In this document: piece by piece, positions 9,076 through 21,222 of the stretch
Position numbering within the stretch: position 1 is the stretch's first letter
How the letters are laid out: each line of letters begins with the position of its first letter
DNA from: Paramecium octaurelia
Taxonomy: Eukaryota; Ciliophora; Oligohymenophorea; Peniculida; Parameciidae
Length of the DNA: 23,730 nucleotides
Reading direction: 5' to 3'
Assembly (NCBI GenBank): GCA_905182995.1
Contig: CAJJDP010000042.1
Location: 29,813-53,542, forward strand
Position numbers and translations under genes: made by a program
Notes under the pieces: model-generated
What the model was told of the DNA's origin: nothing
Seen by the model: only the letters and a program-made list of their open reading frames with translations
Database searches by the model: none

Positions 9076-10415
9076 ATGGCCATTTTGCAGAATCAATTAT
9101 GTAAGAATTAAAACATCCTATTCTTTAGTACTATCAATCTCTAATAGTGCAAGCTGAATAATTGCTGACACCATACAGTACCATAAGTTACAAAATTGGA
9201 TATTTATTTATCTGACCAAATTGGAAGAGAGATCGCCGCTCAATAAGATCTAGTATTGCAACGTTTAACTTATAGCACTAATACAAGGGTTGCAATCTAC
9301 ATTGCCTGCCTAACTGAATTAAGATGATTATAAGAGCAGTACAACTATTACTCCAATTGCACAAAAATGCAGGTACCATTAAAACAACAACAGCTATAGT
9401 ATTTGCAGGAGCAACACTAATCGATAAAACTACTGCATTAGCAGCCCAATTAGTGCAACAGAAGTAGAAATATCATTATTTATATAGGATTTGTATCACA
9501 TTTGATAACTAGATTCTTCTATTAGAGTCTGAATTAAGTTATTAGATTTTTCCACTATAACCAACATACCAGATTCTGATACATAATGTTGTTCCATTTT
9601 ATTTTTTAATTATAAGAATAAACATTTGTTTGTATTTAATTGTTTCATCTGAAAGGAATAATTTTATAGAATGAAGATATTAAATAAATAAAATATTGAG
9701 AGCCGTTTAGAGTCTAAATATATAATAATAATTTTAACACTTTTAAACTTATCAGCATAGTTTTTAGTATTATAGTTTATGACTCAAAAGTAGACATTGT
9801 TATTGCCAAGTCTTGAAAATGATGGCAGTCATTCTGAATCAAATCACAATGCTTGTCGTCTTTTTACAATTCCTACACCACACACGACTGGAGCGCTTGC
9901 TGATGAGAAATCTCCTTAAGCGTAGCTGTCGGCACACAATTTACAAGCATTAGCTTTTCACTAATTAGAAGAAGAATTCCTTGTACTAATGGGGGGACCT
10001 ATATTTAAATCCTCTGTTGTTTTAGGATTAGGATTTGCAATCATTTGAAGATGCCTGTGGTGTGCATCATCTAGCTCTCTTTTTATTGAATGTTAGTTTT
10101 GATCTACAAAATAACCATGTTAAGATCTAATGTGATGCCAATATCCATCAAAAAAGGTGTAATCACAAATGAATTTATTAAGAATGAATAATAAGTTTGC
10201 AACCTCAGTTAATGTTGATCATTTAATGAGATATTATTTCAGTTTAATCCAATTATAGTCGGGTATTTTGCATCATTCAGATGCCAACCTAGGATGGATC
10301 AATGCATATTATAAATGCACGCATTGATTATAAGATGATGCATATGAAGACATAAACTTAAAGATGAGAATATGCAAGTAATAAGAATCACCGTACTTAT
10401 TGAAACCAGAATCTA

Positions 10416-10440
10416 ATGAAACATGCATGAAACATGCATG
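10416..10440. repeat. Tandem 11-mer ATGAAACATGC x2
   Basis: Two exact tandem copies of ATGAAACATGC are followed by another ATG. The length is not a multiple of three, so the duplication would shift any frame through it, in keeping with pseudogene decay. Confidence 0.7.
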
Positions 10441-11683
10441 CTACTGGTAAAACTCTGTGATTTAAAAAGATAACTTGTGTTCTAAGCAGTACAAATTTAT
10501 GTGCATGAAGTACTTGATAAATAGTAAGTGATGCGATCAGTCTAGTCACCAGTAGATGTCAACAAATGGTTCGTTTCCAGTATCTTTTCAATGTCAGATA
10601 TACCTTGAGGAAGTCGTCATTTCATCTTTCGTTGTTTTGTTCAGGATTATAATTTTCATCACTATTTTTACAGATCCATCTGTCAAAACTTTCTGTAGAC
10701 ATGTTATAGTTACTCCTCGATCTAATAAGACATTTGATGAGCAATATTGCAAATTTTTAACCCAAATATTAGGTACCAAATGTGATCAATGAACAATAAT
10801 ATGTAAAGCTTTGTATCTTCATATTTAGACAGAATTATCAATATCTTAACTATAAAGCAAGCAACACTGTAAGAAAGAACAAGCAACATAATTGCTCCAT
10901 GTAGTGAATTTGACTGAAGACACTCAAAAGTCTAATAATAAACAACTTTGATACAACACAAGTGTACCACAATTAAACACATTACTAGATGATAGCCTCA
11001 TATCATCCTTTACTGCAAACTCCGAACGAATTAGTGTAAATAATCAGATATTATGTAATAAGTTGGGTAATTATAGTATAGGCGATTGCAGAAGAAGTTT
11101 AAGAACAATTTGTCCTGAAAAAGGATCTTAACTAAATCAGGTGCTCTATTTCAAAAGCTTTCTTTTCATCAGGTTTGATTCAAGCTATTATGCATACCAT
11201 GGTCTCGGTATTTTGAATTAAAATAGTTGATATTGGCTTATCTTGTTATCACATAAATCAATTAATCAGAGGTCAAGATTTTCATTTCTCTCGAGATTAG
11301 AAATTTAGTAAGCTTCATCGCAATATTATAGAATTTTTAATTATATGTAGCGATAAACTATTACTATATATAGTAAACTCATTCAAGGCGTAATAGTAGA
11401 TTGCCCATAATCAATTCAGCAGCAAACTTCTCTTCTGATTCTAATATTCCCTTTTGATAAGACAGAATCCTTCTTCAAAAAAGATGCAGAGGTTATTAAT
11501 TTAGAAACTTAAAATAGCCTAACTTTTTCAATAGTTTGATTTTTTTCAAGTCAATCTTCCTACCCTCCTTTTGATTAAGTGAAACTGACTTAATAAGTTT
11601 AGCAAGTAGATTGTTTAATTCAAAAATATAGAAGAAAGCAGCAGTTATTCATTAATTAGAAGACATGTCAGTATAGTTTTGAT

Positions 11684-13144
11684 AATACACTCATCAGAAA
11701 CATTAACATTTGATAAAGTATTGCTGTTATTTAATATATCAAGGACACCAAAACATATATATTTCTAAACATTCCGCTCAAGGATTACATGAGCTATCAG
11801 AAGTAAAAAGAAATCAACAAATTTTGGAGATATGATACAAGTATCAGTACACCCATTCTAAGATCAGCAAGCAGTTATAAAGAAGTAATGTATATAATAT
11901 GCTTTTAAGAAGATGATAAACATCAACCTGGAATAAATGATAAAGTACTTATTTCTTTAGTTGCATTATAGTTATGAAGTACACCGATCGTAGTAATTAA
12001 CATTTGATATATGTTCCATCATTTGCTTCAGAATTCATTTAATACATATTGATTAATTATAACAAAAGATGAAGTTAGCTTAATTTTTGTAAGATGATAG
12101 AATCAGCAACAATATGATTATATTTGGTGATGTTGCTGAAGTTGGAATGAAGTCACCAAGATCTGAAGTGGTTTAAGAACAATGCCAATAGCCGATGCAG
12201 CTAAAAAATTTATAAAGTTTAATATTTAGTTGTTATGCATCTTGCGATTGACCGCCCAATATAATATTAGAAAGGTTCGTCATAAAATTTAAGCAGAGGT
12301 ATTATACAGTTTGCACTGTTAAAACAAGGATGTTAAATATTAAAGGCACTTGGAGCAAAGGTCTCATATCACTTTCTGTAGTTTTAAATCAGCAATAAAA
12401 TTTGCAGGGCATCCATCTGAGCCTACACCCATTGCATGAGATGGCAATCAAGTGCTGCTGGCAGTTCATATTGCACACTTATCAGAATATTTATTATTGG
12501 CACCCATGTAATATAAGTAAATTTATTTCCCAATAAATTATGCATCTTTTTTGAGCATGAATCTAAAAGATTGCTCTTAGAATAGGATCAAAAGGACAAC
12601 AATAATTATTGGTCTTGTCTTTATTATACAGGCTACACTGACCATGCATGTATTATTTAACTTGAGTCCTTCTAGTTTAACCGATGCAAACTGTTCTAAC
12701 TTAGGCCATGTCTAGCCACTTGTTAATCGTACTTAAGTTACAATTATCAAGTATTTAAAATGAAAATAATCGGAATAGGAAAAATAGGTTAAACAAAGAG
12801 TTTAATAATAATGGTGTTGATTATAACTAGTATTGATTGATAAAACAGAAATGAAGGTTTGCATATGAAGTGAAATCATCAAGTACATTAATCAGCATTT
12901 GCCATAACTCTTTTAACTTGAATTATAGGGATCTTTAATGCTGATGTCCTAAAATTTCTCAGATATGATATAAATTCAGATGTTCGTTTTCGAAGGAGCA
13001 GCACATTAAGTCCATGTAATAAGATCAGTAGTGGTCAAATGAAATGCTAATTATACAAGAGAGTATGAATTCGAATGAATAACTGTATGAATAGGTATCA
13101 GCCAAACAAGATGAAACTGAGCGAAAATCAACAATATTCCCAGA
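11684..13144 (+). repeat. Left copy of a 1461-nt tandem duplication
   Basis: Starts AATACACTCATC and ends AATATTCCCAGA. The same sequence recurs directly after the N at 13145. The only difference I noticed is G at 11744 against T at 13206 (constant offset 1462). Near-identity within otherwise heavily decayed DNA indicates either a very recent event or an assembly artefact. Confidence 0.95.
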
Positions 13145-13145
13145 N
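13145..13145. other. Single N at a duplication junction
   Basis: The only ambiguous base in this part of the window falls exactly between the two copies of the 1461-nt repeat. That is expected where two overlapping contig ends were placed side by side with a one-base gap instead of being merged. Confidence 0.95.
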
Positions 13146-14606
13146 AATACACTCATCAGAAACATTAACATTTGATAAAGTATTGCTGTTATTTAATATA
13201 TCAAGTACACCAAAACATATATATTTCTAAACATTCCGCTCAAGGATTACATGAGCTATCAGAAGTAAAAAGAAATCAACAAATTTTGGAGATATGATAC
13301 AAGTATCAGTACACCCATTCTAAGATCAGCAAGCAGTTATAAAGAAGTAATGTATATAATATGCTTTTAAGAAGATGATAAACATCAACCTGGAATAAAT
13401 GATAAAGTACTTATTTCTTTAGTTGCATTATAGTTATGAAGTACACCGATCGTAGTAATTAACATTTGATATATGTTCCATCATTTGCTTCAGAATTCAT
13501 TTAATACATATTGATTAATTATAACAAAAGATGAAGTTAGCTTAATTTTTGTAAGATGATAGAATCAGCAACAATATGATTATATTTGGTGATGTTGCTG
13601 AAGTTGGAATGAAGTCACCAAGATCTGAAGTGGTTTAAGAACAATGCCAATAGCCGATGCAGCTAAAAAATTTATAAAGTTTAATATTTAGTTGTTATGC
13701 ATCTTGCGATTGACCGCCCAATATAATATTAGAAAGGTTCGTCATAAAATTTAAGCAGAGGTATTATACAGTTTGCACTGTTAAAACAAGGATGTTAAAT
13801 ATTAAAGGCACTTGGAGCAAAGGTCTCATATCACTTTCTGTAGTTTTAAATCAGCAATAAAATTTGCAGGGCATCCATCTGAGCCTACACCCATTGCATG
13901 AGATGGCAATCAAGTGCTGCTGGCAGTTCATATTGCACACTTATCAGAATATTTATTATTGGCACCCATGTAATATAAGTAAATTTATTTCCCAATAAAT
14001 TATGCATCTTTTTTGAGCATGAATCTAAAAGATTGCTCTTAGAATAGGATCAAAAGGACAACAATAATTATTGGTCTTGTCTTTATTATACAGGCTACAC
14101 TGACCATGCATGTATTATTTAACTTGAGTCCTTCTAGTTTAACCGATGCAAACTGTTCTAACTTAGGCCATGTCTAGCCACTTGTTAATCGTACTTAAGT
14201 TACAATTATCAAGTATTTAAAATGAAAATAATCGGAATAGGAAAAATAGGTTAAACAAAGAGTTTAATAATAATGGTGTTGATTATAACTAGTATTGATT
14301 GATAAAACAGAAATGAAGGTTTGCATATGAAGTGAAATCATCAAGTACATTAATCAGCATTTGCCATAACTCTTTTAACTTGAATTATAGGGATCTTTAA
14401 TGCTGATGTCCTAAAATTTCTCAGATATGATATAAATTCAGATGTTCGTTTTCGAAGGAGCAGCACATTAAGTCCATGTAATAAGATCAGTAGTGGTCAA
14501 ATGAAATGCTAATTATACAAGAGAGTATGAATTCGAATGAATAACTGTATGAATAGGTATCAGCCAAACAAGATGAAACTGAGCGAAAATCAACAATATT
14601 CCCAGA
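13146..14606 (+). repeat. Right copy of the 1461-nt tandem duplication
   Basis: Matches 11684-13144 base for base at offset 1462 apart from one substitution noticed at 13206. It continues past CCCAGA into unique sequence, ACATAGAAATT, so the natural continuation of the left copy lies here. Confidence 0.95.
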
Positions 14607-14924
14607 CATAGAAATTAGCTTAAAGCGTACAAATAAAACTAATTAAGATACGAGTGTTAATGCAGCAAAATGCCCAACATCATTAAATTGTAAGTTGTCT
14701 TCACATACCGTCGACTCTCAAATTTGTATTAGAATCTAAACACCAAAGACTGAAAAGGAGTGCAAATTGTATAGGCTGTTGTCTTATCCTTTAGTGTTTA
14801 TGACTGTTTTCTCATAGTTGCCTATCTTAATGATTGCTAAAGGCAAAAAAACTAAATAACCATAAAGTAAAAATATTAAGAAATATTAACACACTATGGT
14901 AGATACTACAGCCAATTACTCGTA

Positions 14925-14991
14925 AGAGAAGCAGAGATCTTCACTAGAGAAGCAGAAAGTTTCTCATTAAAGAAGCAGAGAGTTCCTCACT
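14925..14991 (+). repeat. Three tandem ~22-nt units (AGAGAAGCAGAG...)
   Basis: Three imperfect units each start (A)AGAAGCAGA and end TCTTCACT, TTCTCATT or TCCTCACT. The minisatellite-like block has no recognised coding role and sits inside the antigen-like tract. Confidence 0.8.
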
Positions 14992-15431
14992 AAACCCATT
15001 TAAGAGGGGGGTAGGTTGTAAAGTAAGTCTACTCATTAATATTTAATGAAATTGGTTTGCACAAAAAAAACTAGTGGATTTATACTAAAGAATAACATAA
15101 CAACATTCTCAAATTCCTGATACACATGATTAACAAGGGCTTAAAGATTAATTATAGGAAATTAAGTGCACAAAAAAGATGATATATAGGAGTCAGAAAT
15201 GAAACAGAAACAAATAGTATTGTCAGAACTTGCTCAGGAAAATTTGAACTTCAATTCCAAAGTAAGTTGAACCTCCATTTCAATATATAATCCAGTACCA
15301 CAACATCACTCAGAAATGCATCAAATTAATGAACAGTCCTTTATTAAACCCTAACAAGAAGTGATTTCCATTGATCCAGGAATTAGATGCAATTAGCACA
15401 ACATAATTAACATTTGATAATATATGCTTAG

Positions 15432-16877
15432 TAATATGGCAATATTTTGCTGGCGAAGCGCAAATTTACCAGCATAAACACTTTTACGAGGTGATAGACA
15501 GTTAGTACAAACTCTACGCCGATGCTCGTAATAGAAGTAAATTAAAAATCGACATTAGACTCAAAGCTGTCAAATATTTTAGCTAGTTAAGAACTTTTTT
15601 AAAATACATTATGAGATTCTTATCCTTAAATTATTATCAAAGATGTATATATTGGTGATAATATGAAAAAAAAAATAATAATTAGCAAGGATGATAAAAA
15701 ACTAGCGAGGTTTCATATTTAGTTCGGTCAAATGGCAAACATTTGGTCTCAATTTCTACTGATATCACTTTCAGATACAAATGGCACGATTGATGCTCCT
15801 TCATATAAGTAGTATTTAGGGCGGTGTTAGTTTGTAATTCCAATAACATTTGCGCGCTACATTTAGATAATAATATTGCTCATTTTTAAAGAAAATGCAT
15901 TCTGTATATGTGGATGAGAGATTTTGTGATTAAAAAAATGAAATGCTGAAACTTTTCCACCAGTACCCAAATAGGATCCACAAGAGTTCTAAGATTGTCC
16001 AAGTTAAGTTAATATCAACATTCTATATTAGAATTACAAGAAAGTAGCTCCATAAGAAATATAAGTAATTATTTAAATGATGCTAAAAAGAAATAGAATC
16101 CATTGGTTTAAAATAGTAAACATTCATGTCAAACTGGGGATGTATATTTTTTCAGGACGAATCGCATTTAGATAGATAGATGAATTCTATGCTCAATTAT
16201 AAGCATCAGCACATAATTTTGTTGTGAGAACTATTTTGTAACTAATCAATTACATTTCCTACACAATTTGTGTTCATTCATCTTCAGTTACTTTTCCAAT
16301 TTCTAAAGCACTTGGAGGAATAAATTATCTACATATAATCAAATGCCACATTAAAAATGAATTATCTTAAGATCTTGTACAACCTTTGGCAGCAGTGCAA
16401 CCTGAACAATTAAGAAAACTTTTATCACAGCTATCTTTGGCATTAAGAAATGACTAACTCTCCAGTTAAATCTTATTTAATTAAAAATTACATTAGATTT
16501 AGCTCGTGTGTATGGATTTAGAGTTAACATAATATACAGGTAGGAATTTTTTACAGTTGTACAGATTACAAAGGGATGGTCGCTAGGATATTTAATATGT
16601 ATTACTATTGACAACTATTGATTCGGAGTTTCAGGACATTCCAAAAAAAGAGGCTGAGGGGAACTATACAGTTATTCTGCTACACAGCATATATAATTTT
16701 CGACTGTAGTTAAAAGTAAAATTACAAAATTTACACCGGCTATTAAAATCCAGTTATATTAATTAGCTTGTCACTGTTCTTTAGATAAATCAGATTGGTT
16801 CATACAACTTGGACCATATTTATATAAAGCCTCAAAGAAAAATGGTAATTCTTGCATTAGTGTGAACGTTAATTTTT
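15432..16877 (+). repeat. Left copy of a 1446-nt tandem duplication
   Basis: Starts TAATATGGCAATATTTTGC and ends GAACGTTAATTTTT directly before the N at 16878. The right copy has the same length, so there is no net length change. I saw no difference, but I could not align every base. Confidence 0.95.
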
Positions 16878-16878
16878 N
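16878..16878. other. Second single N at a duplication junction
   Basis: As at 13145, the only ambiguous base here sits exactly between two copies of a repeat of about 1.45 kb. Two such coincidences make contig-end overlap by far the simplest explanation. Confidence 0.95.
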
Positions 16879-18324
16879 TAATATGGCAATATTTTGCTGG
16901 CGAAGCGCAAATTTACCAGCATAAACACTTTTACGAGGTGATAGACAGTTAGTACAAACTCTACGCCGATGCTCGTAATAGAAGTAAATTAAAAATCGAC
17001 ATTAGACTCAAAGCTGTCAAATATTTTAGCTAGTTAAGAACTTTTTTAAAATACATTATGAGATTCTTATCCTTAAATTATTATCAAAGATGTATATATT
17101 GGTGATAATATGAAAAAAAAAATAATAATTAGCAAGGATGATAAAAAACTAGCGAGGTTTCATATTTAGTTCGGTCAAATGGCAAACATTTGGTCTCAAT
17201 TTCTACTGATATCACTTTCAGATACAAATGGCACGATTGATGCTCCTTCATATAAGTAGTATTTAGGGCGGTGTTAGTTTGTAATTCCAATAACATTTGC
17301 GCGCTACATTTAGATAATAATATTGCTCATTTTTAAAGAAAATGCATTCTGTATATGTGGATGAGAGATTTTGTGATTAAAAAAATGAAATGCTGAAACT
17401 TTTCCACCAGTACCCAAATAGGATCCACAAGAGTTCTAAGATTGTCCAAGTTAAGTTAATATCAACATTCTATATTAGAATTACAAGAAAGTAGCTCCAT
17501 AAGAAATATAAGTAATTATTTAAATGATGCTAAAAAGAAATAGAATCCATTGGTTTAAAATAGTAAACATTCATGTCAAACTGGGGATGTATATTTTTTC
17601 AGGACGAATCGCATTTAGATAGATAGATGAATTCTATGCTCAATTATAAGCATCAGCACATAATTTTGTTGTGAGAACTATTTTGTAACTAATCAATTAC
17701 ATTTCCTACACAATTTGTGTTCATTCATCTTCAGTTACTTTTCCAATTTCTAAAGCACTTGGAGGAATAAATTATCTACATATAATCAAATGCCACATTA
17801 AAAATGAATTATCTTAAGATCTTGTACAACCTTTGGCAGCAGTGCAACCTGAACAATTAAGAAAACTTTTATCACAGCTATCTTTGGCATTAAGAAATGA
17901 CTAACTCTCCAGTTAAATCTTATTTAATTAAAAATTACATTAGATTTAGCTCGTGTGTATGGATTTAGAGTTAACATAATATACAGGTAGGAATTTTTTA
18001 CAGTTGTACAGATTACAAAGGGATGGTCGCTAGGATATTTAATATGTATTACTATTGACAACTATTGATTCGGAGTTTCAGGACATTCCAAAAAAAGAGG
18101 CTGAGGGGAACTATACAGTTATTCTGCTACACAGCATATATAATTTTCGACTGTAGTTAAAAGTAAAATTACAAAATTTACACCGGCTATTAAAATCCAG
18201 TTATATTAATTAGCTTGTCACTGTTCTTTAGATAAATCAGATTGGTTCATACAACTTGGACCATATTTATATAAAGCCTCAAAGAAAAATGGTAATTCTT
18301 GCATTAGTGTGAACGTTAATTTTT
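16879..18324 (+). repeat. Right copy of the 1446-nt tandem duplication
   Basis: Equals 15432-16877 at offset 1447 and then continues into unique sequence, GCATTACTTTTTTAC. It carries the second copies of the CSGCTAAKGCT-type remnant and the other minus-strand fragments. Confidence 0.95.
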
Positions 18325-18960
18325 GCATTACTTTTTTACATTTATTTGAATTATATAGATAGAATATAGTCATAATAACATAGGTGCCATAATTTATTGC
18401 ATAAACTTGAAAATATTTAAACCTTTTGACTATTTTAAAGTAAAGAATAATTGAAGCCATGAATCTGGACATATTTTTCTTGTCAAGTGAAAGGAGACTG
18501 CCACTTTCTAAGATTCAGGAATATAATGCTTAATTTAATTAACAGTAGTACAAAGATTGCAATCAACTTCGGTCATAACTGAATTAGCATCGTAATAAGA
18601 GCAGTAAAACAATTATAACAGTTGTAAATAAGGTGTGAAACAATAAAGGGAACGAAAAACTTTAGTATTCACAGTGTTGATAAAAATCGATAAAGTTATT
18701 CTTTTTGTATTTTTTTACAAACTGCATATTGACCTATAAATGATGTTAGACATTTAATACAACTTACTCAATTCAGATCACAACCATCCTCGCAAACCGA
18801 AAAATATCAGCGAGCTAATGTGCTTCTTGAAAAATTATGATTACCATCCTTATAGGATCAATAATTTGTATATCCAAGTAATGAACACTATGGTTCGGTT
18901 TGGGCTTTAGTACACAATGTGCAAGTATGAGTATTTACTACCAGCTTTTAAAATAGATTT

Positions 18961-19799
18961 CATAAAATCCTCAGTAATTGATTAGCAACAAAAATGTAGG
19001 CAAGCTAAAAGCATAAAGACATTGATTAAAGAAACTCATAAAATTTCACAAGAGATTCATAAGCGGAATAGATATTCTCTAAAACAATTAATATCTAGAA
19101 AGTATTCATCAGAAGCAGCATGGTCAAAGAAAAACTAAATTTGAATGCATTTAAACCCACAGATATACCAGGATATAGAATTTAATATTCTTCAAAGAGT
19201 TCTAAAACATGTAATTGTCTGTATAAGATTTTATTTGAGTAAGAAGTGCAATATTACATGCAAACTTTAACAAGACATTAATTAGTTCTTTCCATCTCAC
19301 TCCAGGTTAATGTTTCGTTAAATGGTAATATATTTAGACCATTCATGTCATGCCTCTAAAATTCTAACTTCTTTTATATTTTTAGTATTTCTTAATTCAT
19401 AATTTTCCCTTCTCTTTATCGGGGTTGTCAATTATCTTGATTAATAAAGATTTTTTGAATTTCACCAAATAATTTCCTATTTATTTATTTATTTCGTAAT
19501 TGAATTTCTATTTTAAATAAAAATACAAAGTAAATGCTAAGTCATCATATATGCCTAGATATCAAGTTGCTTAAAACGTTATAAAAAATAATAAAACTAT
19601 TTGGTCTATAAATCTAAATTTTATTATTAAGTTATCATTTCTTATTCTTATATGATATCATGTGAGTATTGTATTAGTTTCTGATTTTATAAAGTCTAAA
19701 ATTAATTAATGATTAATCTCCAAATATTAATTTGTATTGGACCTTTATCATAAGAGAAAATATTGATTAATATAAAAATTATTTTTTAAGAATGTGATC
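18961..19799. other. AT-rich region without a recognisable gene
   Basis: Very AT-rich, especially 19370-19790. No Cys motif, TPR, WD40 or RNA signature is visible. It may separate the minus-strand antigen-like remnants from the plus-strand pseudogene, which would make the two divergent. Confidence 0.45.
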
Positions 19800-20907
19800 C
19801 CTAAGAAGTTTTAGTCTTTTTGTTATTGCAATAATAACGAATAGCAATAAAGAAAAATCTCAAGAACATATCCCCCTCTTTACTGGTAGAATTATAAAAG
19901 CCATTAATTCGGCTTCAAATTTGTATAAGGAGTAAATTTTTGTTCTTGTGCATCTCTAGATTATCTTCTTTCAAAAGAGATAATCATACAAACCAACAGA
20001 TGTTCGTATTAAGGCATTGTTTCATTGAAACAATCCACACAAATTTGAATGGTGAATGATCCTTATTTTGGTGCACAATTTACCTTTATTAAATAAGCCA
20101 TTTACCTATAAACATTTATCTTATGCATGATCAATTATTAGTAAGTTTTCCTGGGTTTTGGTTATAATATTTAAGTTCTCTTTATAGGATTACTATTACA
20201 TTAGTTTTTACTTTGATAATCTATTATTTTGAGTAATTCTTCATAATATATTTGAGAATATTTTTTATCTTTAAATCCAAATGCAAATGGTTGGGTGCCA
20301 TATTCTGAAGAACCATGTCATCCTTCAGAATGGTAATAAAAAGTGGAAAGACCCACTTTTTATTCATAAACAAAGTTAGTATTCTTCATCTATAATGGCG
20401 TAGGTAAATCAAAGGGATTCAACTTAACTACCTAATTAATCTAAGAGACCCTATACTTGATGAGGCTATTCTTGCGTAAAATCAAGGTTTTCGTCTTAAA
20501 ATTATTGCTCCAGATCATCAGATTCACCTGTCCCATAAATGTTGACTGTTAGTCAAAATCAACTCAAAAGAAGTTAATTAAAAGGATATAAATTAATTTA
20601 CAAATAGTATCTATTAAAGCATTGAGCAAATTGCCTTCATTCTTCATAAGGGCAAATTTAACTCATAATATATAGGCTTTGTTAAACTGATGAATAATAA
20701 TGCTAAGATTCAAAAATATAAGAATATAAGCTGGTATTAAAATAAGATACCTTAAGTCTGGCTCTTAAAGCTCAATTCATATGAGCTATGTAATTAGATG
20801 CTGAAAATATCCATTTAATATTAGATTAATGATATATCAATAATTCATTTATGATTTTAATCAAAAAGCATTTCTAGACATACAGATTTAATAATGAACT
20901 CATGTGA

Positions 20908-21222
20908 GCGCTGATTTTAAAGAAGATGAATTTAATACTTATTCAAAGGGAAATACTTACACCTTTTTAATAACTCAAATCATTAAGTCGTAATTTTAAA
21001 TAGGATTTCGAAGATCTACTTCATAAATTCATAGATGAATATAAAACAAAATTAGAAAACAAGTTTTATGTGTGGTATGATTTTTAACATACCACACCTA
21101 TGATCAGAAATTTTAATTTTTTTCAGTGGAATAAGTAGTTATCTTCATATCCTAAATTATTTTCCCTAATAGATTTTCAATTTTCATTATTAAATCAGAT
21201 TATGATTAAAAAGGAATTATGA
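20908..21222 (+). pseudogene. Longest open block of the unidentified plus-strand gene
   Basis: This TGA-free block of 104 codons plus stop includes an internal ATG at 20926. It has a hydrophilic, helix-like stretch (FEDLLHKFIDEYKTKLENKF), then VWYDFQHTTPMIRNFNFFQW and YPKLFSLIDFQFSLLNQIM. The mix of Leu, Lys, Phe and Asp with few low-complexity runs looks like real coding sequence. The next island continues in another frame. Confidence 0.5.
21070..21097. repeat. Perfect 10-bp hairpin with 8-nt loop
   Basis: GTGTGGTATG, loop ATTTTTAA, then CATACCACAC: all ten pairs are perfect. It lies inside the longest open block of the plus-strand pseudogene, so it may be a chance coding palindrome, but it is one of the strongest inverted repeats I noticed in the window. 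Confidence 0.85.

Larger units (their letters stand above)
8661..18960 (-). pseudogene. Decayed cysteine-rich, surface-antigen-like sequence
   Basis: No long frame survives, but short minus-strand islands repeatedly give the Cys-spaced motifs of Paramecium surface (immobilisation) antigens: CYSCKK (about 8850-8868), NACKLCADSYAQ (about 9914-9950), NGCTDTC (about 11836-11860 and its duplicate 13298-13322), CSGCTAAKGCT (about 16374-16413 and duplicate 17821-17860), CSYYDANSVM with VDCNLCTTVN (about 18541-18605) and CTLCTKAQTE (about 18901-18926). A diverged match to the CSYYDANSV/VDCNLC unit lies near 9280-9350 (CSYNHLNSV, VDCNPC), indicating old internal repeats. Such antigens coat the ciliate surface through a GPI anchor. 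The tract may be the ectodomain of the membrane-protein pseudogene to the left or an independent antigen pseudogene; I cannot decide. Boundaries are approximate, and about 2.9 kb of the length is duplicated by assembly. Confidence 0.55.

Noticed and set aside
10556..10792. Overlapping open frames on both strands
   Set aside because: Neither shows a recognisable domain. The minus one (10594-10779) may be a piece of the antigen-like remnant but is not a gene of its own.
18218..18472. 84-codon minus-strand open frame
   Set aside because: It spans the right end of the assembly-duplicated segment and shows no convincing signal peptide or domain; it is treated as part of the decayed antigen-like tract.
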